A stretch of DNA of 5,124 nt from an uncultured Lachnospiraceae bacterium (GTDB lineage: Bacteria > Bacillota > Clostridia > Lachnospirales > Lachnospiraceae). This document shows, piece by piece, positions 1 through 5,124 of the stretch. The notes beneath the pieces were generated by a model. It had not been told where the DNA came from and ran no database searches. It saw only the letters and a list, made by a program, of their open reading frames with translations. The DNA is taken from contig OMRN01000140.1 in NCBI GenBank assembly GCA_900313265.1, positions 1-5,124 of the forward strand, written 5' to 3'. The position numbers and the translations under genes are program-made. Each line of letters begins with the position of its first letter. Position 1 is the stretch's first letter.

Positions 1-1127
1 GGATGCTCATGTCCCGCATTCGTAGCGATTCCTTTTCCCGTTGATATTTCCACAACAGCCAGCCATACCGTAACGAATAAATCCGCTTCATTTCCCTCAC
101 AAAGCTGGTCGTTTACCTTCCTTAGCGTCTCAGCCGGGCTTTCACCGTTTTGCATATGCGTTTTTATAAGCACTCTGGCTACCATCATAAAAAGCGCTGC
201 GGGAACGCCTTTTCCGGATACATCGGCCATAACCAAAACCATGTGGTCCTCATCCGTCAAAAAGAAATCATAAAAATCCCCGCCCACTTCTTTCGCGGGA
301 ACCATCTGTGCGTAAATGTCGAATTCGTCTCTTTGCGGGAAAGCCGGGAAAAGTCTGGGCAGCTGACTTGCCTGAATGTCCGTTGCCATGTTCAGTTCCG
401 TTTCAATCCGTGAGGACTTTTCCTGCTGTTTTTCGTATTTTTCCAAAAGATCTCCGATAATCACACCGGTTAAGAAATTTGCCGATAGCACCGTCGCCAG
501 AATAATCAGCTGGACATCACTGATAAACGCCTGAATGGCGATGGCTAAAAGAGGCAAAAGAATATAAACCCAGAATGCCAGTTTTATGCGCTTGCTGATA
601 TTTTTCCGATAATGAAACAGAAGAAAAACATCGATAAACAGCATGAGCATAATTGCAAGATTGGAGAAAATATATGTCCCCGACCGGTGATAAACATTCA
701 TTTCATCGAAGTAGTAACAAAAATCGGTAAACTGGGACACAAGAATAATAACCGTATTGATCCCCAAAAGTGCATGAATAATCCCTGTAAAGGTTTTTTC
801 CGCCTTTCCCGTCTTCGCAGCATAAATAACCAGCTGGGAAAACAGCCATGCCATAACACCGGAGGCGATGAATTCACCCGCTGTCACAAGGTGAATCAAA
901 ACACTGACTACATCTCCCGGGAAGCCTTCCAGCAACATCCTGAAAAGGTGGTTGGTAATGTAGACAAGCAGAGATTCAAAAAATAACAGAAAATACGTTT
1001 TAACCCGTTTCTGGAATTTCGTACCGAATGCAATCTGCAGAATACTCATTTCGCAGATTCCGATTCCGACTGCAATAATCAGAATATTAATCATGTTAGC
1101 CGGCGTGACAGTAAAATGAAAGTTCAT
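1..1127 (-). CDS. Membrane-anchored SpoIIE/RsbU-type serine phosphatase (PP2C family), 3' end outside window
   Basis: The frame reads 375 codons from ATG (bases 1127-1125) to the window edge without a stop, so the C-terminus is missing. Residues about 12-225 form seven hydrophobic segments (roughly 12-34, 43-63, 74-102, 113-133, 152-172, 182-201, 205-225). A charged linker (about 228-245) follows, then the PP2C_SpoIIE domain, with ELNMATDIQASQLP (244-257), AKEVGGDFYDFF (278-289), ADVSGKGVPAALFM (301-314) and NAGHEH (370-375). D284 and D302 sit in the motifs that bind metal in this family. The late aspartate motif is not visible. Members dephosphorylate serine/threonine on anti-sigma-antagonist-type proteins or similar targets; the target here is unknown, and no partner-switch gene is in view. 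The start is supported by GGAAAGGA (1142-1135) 7 bases upstream and by a promoter at 1203-1175. The seven-helix region is probably a sensor or membrane anchor (inference). Confidence 0.93.
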   Translation of the reverse strand, partial: MNFHFTVTPANMINILIIAVGIGICEMSILQIAFGTKFQKRVKTYFLLFFESLLVYITNHLFRMLLEGFPGDVVSVLIHLVTAGEFIASGVMAWLFSQLVIYAAKTGKAEKTFTGIIHALLGINTVIILVSQFTDFCYYFDEMNVYHRSGTYIFSNLAIMLMLFIDVFLLFHYRKNISKRIKLAFWVYILLPLLAIAIQAFISDVQLIILATVLSANFLTGVIIGDLLEKYEKQQEKSSRIETELNMATDIQASQLPRLFPAFPQRDEFDIYAQMVPAKEVGGDFYDFFLTDEDHMVLVMADVSGKGVPAALFMMVARVLIKTHMQNGESPAETLRKVNDQLCEGNEADLFVTVWLAVVEISTGKGIATNAGHEH

Positions 1128-1174
1128 ATTTTTATCCTTTCCGCTGACAATTCTTAAAACAAGTTTATATTTCT

Positions 1175-1203
1175 ATTTTAATTCCTTACGCGCAAATTAT
1201 CAA
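1175..1203 (-). promoter_or_regulatory. Sigma-A-like promoter of the phosphatase gene
   Basis: Read on the minus strand, TTGATA (1203-1198, 5 of 6 to TTGACA) is followed by a 17-base spacer and TAAAAT (1180-1175, 5 of 6 to TATAAT). Transcription would start near 1168, giving a 5' leader of about 40 bases with GGAAAGGA at 1142-1135 before the ATG at 1127. The promoter lies on the tail of the 25-codon reading frame at 1263-1186. The phosphatase can therefore be transcribed independently of anything upstream. Confidence 0.6.
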
Positions 1204-1263
1204 TTTTTTTAAACCGACGGAAATGTCATTTGCGTCAACATCTCCAACCAATAATACTTTCAT
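1186..1263 (-). CDS. Tiny 25-codon reading frame with good ribosome binding site; possible response-regulator relic or small peptide
   Basis: ATG at 1263-1261 is preceded by AAGGA (1275-1271) with a 7-base spacer, and the frame ends at TAA (1188-1186). The peptide begins MKVLLVGDVDAND and ends GLKKLIICA. This layout resembles the first strand and first helix of receiver domains of the type KVLIVDDE...GLKKLI, with one acidic-pocket residue replaced by glycine. It stops just where the second strand would begin. Three bases upstream ends an 11-codon frame (MKRNIFKTSKD, 1302-1267), which has AAAGGAA (1314-1308) before its own ATG. The pair could be the remnant of a decayed gene, a leader peptide or a real small peptide. 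Nothing visible settles which, and chance remains possible at this length. Confidence 0.25.
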   Translation of the reverse strand: MKVLLVGDVDANDISVGLKKLIICA

Positions 1264-1315
1264 GATTTAATCCTTAGATGTTTTAAATATATTTCTTTTC
1301 ATATCCGTTCCTTTC

Positions 1316-1350
1316 AAAAACATCCGCTCATGCATGCATGGCGGATGTTT
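1316..1350 (-). terminator. Strong hairpin, probable Rho-independent terminator (minus strand), possibly bidirectional
   Basis: Arms AAACATCCGC (1318-1327) and GCGGATGTTT (1341-1350) are perfectly complementary over 10 base pairs. The 13-base interior includes the self-complementary CATGCATGCATG (1329-1340), which can add four pairs closed by a 4-base loop, leaving one bulged T. Read on the minus strand, the stem runs into TTTTT followed by G. Read on the plus strand, the tail is a weaker TTTCCTTGTTT. No intact gene ends immediately before it on either strand, so it may insulate the divergent genes, end a short unrecognised transcript, or be left over from a lost gene. Confidence 0.5.
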
Positions 1351-1458
1351 CCTTGTTTCATCTTGTGCAACCGTTTCCGGCTTTCTTACTCTTTTTATTC
1401 GTATTCTTCCATCGCGGAGAAATCAAGGCAAAACAGGACGGTGCGTTAAAATTTCGGA

Positions 1459-1478
1459 ATATTACAAAACTGTAATAT
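1459..1478 (+). promoter_or_regulatory. Primary operator, BceR-type inverted repeat TTACA-N4-TGTAA
   Basis: ATATTACA-AAAC-TGTAATAT is a perfect 8-base inverted repeat with a 4-base centre. Its core fits the TnACA-N4-TGTAA pattern that I recall for BceR-like response regulators of Firmicute peptide-sensing systems. It lies about 100 bases upstream of the ATPase start codon. Together with the transporter and the nearby histidine kinase, it suggests activation of the operon by the kinase's partner regulator. Binding by another dimeric regulator is possible. Confidence 0.6.
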
Positions 1479-1483
1479 AAAAG

Positions 1484-1497
1484 TCACCTGTTTGTAA
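1484..1497 (+). promoter_or_regulatory. Secondary, imperfect operator copy 22 bases downstream
   Basis: TCACC-TGTT-TGTAA repeats the spacing of the first operator. The right half TGTAA is exact and the left half matches TnACA at all but its last base. The offset from the first site is 22 bases, two helical turns, so two regulator dimers would bind on the same DNA face. It occupies the position where a -35 element would be, and the -10 candidate begins 11 bases after it ends. Confidence 0.45.
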
Positions 1498-1508
1498 GAC
1501 GGCTTATT

Positions 1509-1514
1509 TATGAT
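1509..1514 (+). promoter_or_regulatory. Candidate -10 box of the ABC transporter operon
   Basis: TATGAT matches TATAAT at 5 of 6 positions. The sequence 17 bases upstream (ACCTGT, 1486-1491) is a poor -35 and is covered by the secondary operator, as expected for an activator-dependent promoter. Transcription would start near 1521, within the 12-base palindrome ATTTTATAAAAT (1516-1527). An alternative -10, TATAAA at 1520-1525, has no suitably spaced -35 (the nearest, TTGTAA at 1492-1497, is 22 bases away). Confidence 0.4.
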
Positions 1515-1577
1515 GATTTTATAAAATGAAAAATACGAATACCGGAATGGTTTTACACCAAACGAAGGGAGCACATA

Positions 1578-2258
1578 ATGAAAATACTTGAAATCAAAAA
1601 TCTATGTAAGGAATACGGAAAAGGCGAAATCAAGGTCGAGGCCTTAAAAAATGTTTCCTTTGATGTCGAGCAGGGAGAGTTCGTTGCCATCGTCGGTCCT
1701 TCCGGAAGCGGCAAATCCACTCTTTTACATATACTCGGCGGTGTAGATACACCCACATCCGGCGAAGTAATCATTTCGGGAACGGATATCGGAAAGTTAA
1801 ACGAAAACAATCTTGCGATTTTCAGAAGACGACAGATCGGACTCATTTATCAGTTTTACAATCTGATTCCCATATTAAATGTGGAAGAAAACATGGCTCT
1901 TCCGATTCTCTTGGACGGAAAGAAGCCCGATAAAAAACTCTTAAAATCTCTCGTGGAGAAACTCGGACTGAACGACAGACTGAAACACCTTCCGAACCAG
2001 TTATCCGGCGGACAACAGCAGAGAGTTTCCATCGGCAGGGCACTGATCAACCATCCGGCGCTTCTTCTAGCCGATGAACCCACCGGTAACCTGGATTCCA
2101 AAAACAGTAAGGAAATCATTTCACTGCTCAGAAAATTTAACCGCGAAAACAATCAGACGGTTATCATTATTACTCACGATGAACGTATTGCTTTAAGTGC
2201 AGACAGGGTAATTACCATTGAAGATGGTCAGATTACAAAAGATGAGGCAAGAAAATAA
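1578..2258 (+). CDS. ABC transporter ATP-binding protein, MacB/BceA/LolD family
   Basis: This 226-residue cytoplasmic ATPase is full length for the family and powers the FtsX-type permease encoded next. Motifs in order are Walker [10 protein letters not shown] (40-48), Q-loop Gln92 in IYQFYNLIP (90-98), signature LSGGQQQR (142-149), Walker B ALLLADEP (161-168) with catalytic Glu167, D-loop GNLD (170-173) and switch His200. All catalytic residues are present. The LSGGQQQR signature and the [15 protein letters not shown] segment after the Q-loop are typical of ATPases that pair with FtsX/MacB-like permeases, including bacitracin-type peptide-resistance transporters. ATG is supported by GAAGGGAG (1564-1571) 6 bases upstream. 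The TAA stop overlaps the next ATG by one base. Transcription is probably driven by the operator-controlled promoter at 1459-1514. The substrate cannot be assigned from the ATPase. Confidence 0.96.
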   Translation: MKILEIKNLCKEYGKGEIKVEALKNVSFDVEQGEFVAIVGPSGSGKSTLLHILGGVDTPTSGEVIISGTDIGKLNENNLAIFRRRQIGLIYQFYNLIPILNVEENMALPILLDGKKPDKKLLKSLVEKLGLNDRLKHLPNQLSGGQQQRVSIGRALINHPALLLADEPTGNLDSKNSKEIISLLRKFNRENNQTVIIITHDERIALSADRVITIEDGQITKDEARK

Positions 2259-4834
2259 TGAACATTATTATGAAATTAACCTTACAACATTTAAAATCCA
2301 ATCTTAAACGAACCATTGTCACCATATTCGGAATCGTTGCATCAACCGCCCTGATTACCGCGATGTTAACGGGCGTTTATTCGGCCTTTCAGTTCACGGG
2401 TGAGGTTACTCTTTATGCCGGCGGAAACCATCATGCGAATTTCTATCATTTAACCGAGGAAGATTACCATCAGCTTAAAAACGATCCGCTGCTTGAATAT
2501 GTCGGTGTCTGTGATACCGACAATGAGAAAACAGGGTTTTATATTGACGCCGACACCGAAAAAAGATTCCGAACGGGAAATGTTTACCACGGCGATTCCG
2601 ACGTTCTTTCCCAGATGGTAACCTGCGAATATGAGGGACGACTGCCTGAAAATGCCGGTGAAATTGCTGTCGAGGAGGAATTTCTAAAAGACAATCATCT
2701 TAATCTTCACCCCGGCGATACTCTTTCTTTTCATCAGGGATACCGCTATGGGTACGAAGGCGACGAACTTGTCTACTATGGCGGAAGTTACAAATCAGCC
2801 GAGGATTTCTGCGTCTTAAGTGATGAGACATGCACTGTTACTGCGATTCTTCACCATAACGAGCCCACCAAATCCTTTGACATTCTTCGCGGAACGGACG
2901 GCTTTCCTGCGAAAAACCTGGTCTATATAACACTGAAAAAAACCGACAGAAACTCGGTAAATACCTTAAGGGGCATCGCTGCCGCCCATAATCTTAAACT
3001 TAACGAAATAAATACGGAATATCTGATGACTTTATTCGTTAAAAACATACCCTCCAATCCGGTGAACTCAATCTACAAACTTTTGGCATCCGCGCTTGTA
3101 ATTATCATCATTGCTTCTTCGATTATGATTTACAATGCATTTGCAATGTCTCTTACGGAACGAATGAAATATCTCGGAATGCTCTCAAGCGTCGGTGCAA
3201 CCGGAAGGCAGAAAAAGGCAAGCGTATACTACGAAGGTCTCCTTCTCGGAATCGTTGGCATTCCTCTGGGCTGTTTATTCGGAATACTCGGCTGTATTGT
3301 CACACTGCGTTTTACAGGCTCTCTTATTCTTAATTCCAAAATGCTTTACGGAATTAATACCTCCATGATGGGACACATCCCTGTAAAAACGCACCCCCTC
3401 GTCGTTCTTGCAATCATTCTGTTTTCCGTGCTGACCATTTTTATATCGTCGTTTATCCCTGCCTTAAAGGCAAGCCGGATCTCGGCAATCGAGGCAATAA
3501 GGCAGAGCAACACCATCAAACTTCGCGCACGTAAACTGAAGGTTCTTCCTTTTGTAAAATGGATCTTCGGATATGAAGGCGAACTTGCTTCAAAGAATAT
3601 AAAAAGAAACGGCGCAAAGGGTGTGGTAATAACCGTTTCCATGGCGGTTTCGATTGTAATTTTGCTGTGTTTTATGTATCTGGCAGACCTTTTTAACAGG
3701 GAAAACAGTTATGAAATCGAAATTCCTTTCCAGGTTTTCGCTTCCGCTTCCCTTGGCGAGCGCGAAAAGTTAAGAGAGGATATTTTACAAATCGAAGGTG
3801 TGGAAAAAGTATTTGTGGCGGAAATGATTTCCTATAATTACAATCCGAAGGATAAAGACGGAATGATGCGTGAGATTCCCAATACCGCAATCAGAAATCC
3901 GGAATTCCTGACCAAAGAATACCGGTATCTTTTTGACAAGACAGATGATATCTGGGTTGTACCTCTTGAAGATAAGGATTTTATAAAGATTTGTGAGAAA
4001 AACGGCATCGATTATACCAAATATTTCGGGGACGAGCTTCGCGGAGTTTTGCTGAACAATTACACGCATAAACCTTCGAGAAAAGCCGTCTTTAACGACA
4101 AAATCCTGGGGCAGAAACTCTTTTACGATAAAGCAAAAGGCAATCCGCCCGCTATCGTGATCACCGATTTTGTCAAATGGGACAAGTCAATTGAAGAATA
4201 CAGACTATCCCCCAAAGGAAGCATCTCGGTTTACGTTCCTTCATCGATCATGGACCGTGAATATGTTAAATGTGTGGATGAAAAAGACCTTACATGCACA
4301 TACGGAATAAAATGTAAAAACCATGAAGAGGTGCACGCGAAAATATCGGATATTTTAACATATGACGGTTATACCAATACTACCGCTTCCGATATCGAAG
4401 ACAGCCTTGTCATAATGAAAACACTTATGACGCTGTTTAAGACCATAATGTACGGATTTATCATTTTGATCTCACTTATCGTAATTGCAAATATCTTAAA
4501 CACAATCACGACGGGAGTTCATTTAAGGCGAAAAGAATTTGCGATGTTTAAATCGATTGGAATGACCGGATTTTGTTTTAAGAAAATGCTTTTCCTCGAG
4601 ACTTTCCTTTATGGATTAAGAGCGCTTTTATTCGGTCTTCCGATCTCCGCACTGCTTTGTTTCGCAATTTATAAAACCGTTTCTGCTCCGTCATCCGCAT
4701 TCGAGCTTAACTACTTAACGTATATTCTCGTCTCTCTCGGAGTATTTGCAATCGTCGGAATCAGTATGCTTTTATCTGCAGGAAAGACAAATAACGAATC
4801 AATCGTAGACGTACTGAAAGAGGACATCTGCTGA
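2258..4834 (+). CDS. FtsX-like ABC transporter permease with two FtsX domains and two large extracellular domains
   Basis: This 858-residue membrane protein has about eight predicted helices in two 4-helix halves. The first half has a helix at about 20-41, an extracellular domain at 42-272, and helices at 273-297, 328-350 and 380-402. The second has a helix at 454-476, an extracellular domain at 477-724, and helices at 726-750, 783-805 and 819-841. Both halves carry the cytoplasmic FtsX coupling segment (SLTERMKYLGMLSSVGATG, 298-316; LRRKEFAMFKSIGMTG, 756-771). The first ends with the typical PALKASRISAIEAIR (401-415), the second with the weaker ESIVDVLKED. Such permeases pass ATPase movements to extracellular domains instead of forming a classical channel, and serve peptide resistance, signalling or envelope maintenance. 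Two large domains and 858 residues differ from BceB (about 650 residues, ten helices, one large domain). The TAATG junction suggests translational coupling; GAGG (2244-2247) lies 10 bases upstream, and Met5 is a possible alternative start. The substrate is unknown. Confidence 0.93.
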   Translation: MNIIMKLTLQHLKSNLKRTIVTIFGIVASTALITAMLTGVYSAFQFTGEVTLYAGGNHHANFYHLTEEDYHQLKNDPLLEYVGVCDTDNEKTGFYIDADTEKRFRTGNVYHGDSDVLSQMVTCEYEGRLPENAGEIAVEEEFLKDNHLNLHPGDTLSFHQGYRYGYEGDELVYYGGSYKSAEDFCVLSDETCTVTAILHHNEPTKSFDILRGTDGFPAKNLVYITLKKTDRNSVNTLRGIAAAHNLKLNEINTEYLMTLFVKNIPSNPVNSIYKLLASALVIIIIASSIMIYNAFAMSLTERMKYLGMLSSVGATGRQKKASVYYEGLLLGIVGIPLGCLFGILGCIVTLRFTGSLILNSKMLYGINTSMMGHIPVKTHPLVVLAIILFSVLTIFISSFIPALKASRISAIEAIRQSNTIKLRARKLKVLPFVKWIFGYEGELASKNIKRNGAKGVVITVSMAVSIVILLCFMYLADLFNRENSYEIEIPFQVFASASLGEREKLREDILQIEGVEKVFVAEMISYNYNPKDKDGMMREIPNTAIRNPEFLTKEYRYLFDKTDDIWVVPLEDKDFIKICEKNGIDYTKYFGDELRGVLLNNYTHKPSRKAVFNDKILGQKLFYDKAKGNPPAIVITDFVKWDKSIEEYRLSPKGSISVYVPSSIMDREYVKCVDEKDLTCTYGIKCKNHEEVHAKISDILTYDGYTNTTASDIEDSLVIMKTLMTLFKTIMYGFIILISLIVIANILNTITTGVHLRRKEFAMFKSIGMTGFCFKKMLFLETFLYGLRALLFGLPISALLCFAIYKTVSAPSSAFELNYLTYILVSLGVFAIVGISMLLSAGKTNNESIVDVLKEDIC

Positions 4835-4847
4835 AAGTCTATCTTTA

Positions 4848-5124
4848 CTAAATCAGTGTTTTGTAAAACCTGATGATGAATTTCGTTCCGACTCCCTCTG
4901 TGCTTTCCACGGAAATCTCTCCCTGCTCGCCCTCGATAATGGACTTCGAAAGAGCAAGGCCGATTCCAACGCTGTCTTTGCCGGCATTCTTTCCTTTGTA
5001 GAACCGTTCAAAAATGTGGGGAATATCTTCCGCGGCGATGCCACAGCCCGTGTCTTTTACGGTAAGCTGTGTGTATATATTGGTATCGACCGTGGACACG
5101 GACAATTCCCCACCGTCGTCCATA
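4848..5124 (-). CDS. Sensor histidine kinase, C-terminal ATPase domain (5' end outside window)
   Basis: The visible 91 codons are open from the window edge to TAG (4850-4848). The ATG at 5123-5121 is an internal Met, because the domain is incomplete there. Motifs of the HATPase_c fold, numbered from that Met, are DTGCGI (24-29, G1 box), IPHIFERFYKG (34-44, F box), GIGLALSKSII (53-63, G2 box) and the terminal GTKFIIRF (79-86). The N box, phosphoacceptor His and sensor region lie beyond base 5124. It phosphorylates a partner response regulator, expected upstream of it and also outside the window. The FERFYKGKNA...SVGIGLALS style is common in clostridial kinases found beside FtsX-type ABC transporters. 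It converges on the permease gene, with 13 bases between stop codons and no clear terminator. Regulation of the neighbouring transporter is inferred from location and operator type. Confidence 0.93.
   Translation of the reverse strand, partial: MDDGGELSVSTVDTNIYTQLTVKDTGCGIAAEDIPHIFERFYKGKNAGKDSVGIGLALSKSIIEGEQGEISVESTEGVGTKFIIRFYKTLI

Larger units (their letters stand above)
1128..1577. other. Divergent intergenic region (450 bases) between phosphatase and ABC operon
   Basis: This stretch carries control elements for both flanking transcripts but no convincing full-size gene. From left to right it contains the phosphatase ribosome binding site and promoter, two tiny minus-strand reading frames (11 and 25 codons), a strong hairpin at 1318-1350, an otherwise featureless segment at about 1351-1458, and the tandem operator and -10 box of the ABC operon. 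The segment 1385-1318 read on the minus strand also contains a short CCG-GAAA-CGG tetraloop hairpin (near 1370-1381). Its length for a divergent promoter region, plus the tiny frames, could mean that a gene was lost here, but that is inference. Confidence 0.7.

Noticed and set aside
150..986. Plus-strand frames at 150-413 and 612-986
   Set aside because: They are antisense to the phosphatase, whose motifs are clear, and their translations are rich in His, Lys, Asn and Arg without domain features.
1286..1317. Possible minus-strand promoter TTGAAA (1317-1312) with TATATT (1291-1286)
   Set aside because: The 20-base spacer is too long, and the TTGATA-17-TAAAAT promoter downstream is much better.
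1338..1475. Plus-strand 46-codon frame (starts MADVSLFHLV, one hydrophobic stretch, basic tail)
   Set aside because: It has no ribosome binding site, its start lies in the hairpin, and its stop falls inside the operator palindrome. It is better explained as chance.
1553..2152. Minus-strand frames opposite the ATPase gene
   Set aside because: The plus strand carries all ABC ATPase motifs; these frames are antisense shadows.
3346..4069. Minus-strand frames opposite the permease gene
   Set aside because: They have no recognisable motifs or credible ribosome binding sites and lie antisense to a continuous 858-codon gene.
4853..5044. Second minus-strand frame within the kinase gene
   Set aside because: It is a shifted frame of the kinase coding sequence, which has the G1, F and G2 boxes in the other frame.

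Overview
The window looks like chromosomal DNA from a low-to-moderate GC Firmicute, most likely a Clostridia/Lachnospiraceae-type organism. This is inferred from the AT-leaning composition, strong AGGAG-type ribosome binding sites, sigma-A-like promoters and the protein families present. No rRNA, tRNA, CRISPR array, insertion sequence or phage gene was seen.

Layout: (1) 1-1127, minus strand: the N-terminal 375 residues of a membrane-anchored SpoIIE/RsbU-type PP2C serine phosphatase. It has about seven predicted membrane helices followed by the catalytic domain, and its C-terminus lies beyond base 1. (2) 1128-1577: a divergent intergenic region of 450 bases. It holds the phosphatase promoter, two tiny minus-strand reading frames with good ribosome binding sites, a strong hairpin, and a tandem inverted-repeat operator of the BceR type in front of the transporter operon. 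(3) 1578-4834, plus strand: a two-gene operon with a 1-base TAATG overlap. It encodes a MacB/BceA/LolD-family ATPase (226 aa) and an 858-aa permease with two FtsX domains and two large extracellular domains. (4) 4848-5124, minus strand: the C-terminal ATP-binding part of a sensor histidine kinase. It converges on the permease with only 13 bases between the stop codons.

Interpretation: the ATPase, permease and convergent kinase look like an ABC transporter plus two-component system module of the kind Firmicutes use to sense and resist cell-envelope-active peptides. The best regulatory evidence is the operator pair upstream of the ATPase gene: a perfect TTACA-N4-TGTAA site, then an imperfect copy exactly 22 bases downstream and 11 bases before a TATGAT -10 box. 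That arrangement suits an OmpR/PhoB-family activator substituting for a poor -35 element. The cognate response regulator is not in the window and would be expected next to the kinase, beyond base 5124. The permease architecture differs from classical BceB, which has ten helices and one extracellular domain, so the substrate is unknown. The phosphatase is divergent with its own promoter and may be functionally unrelated.
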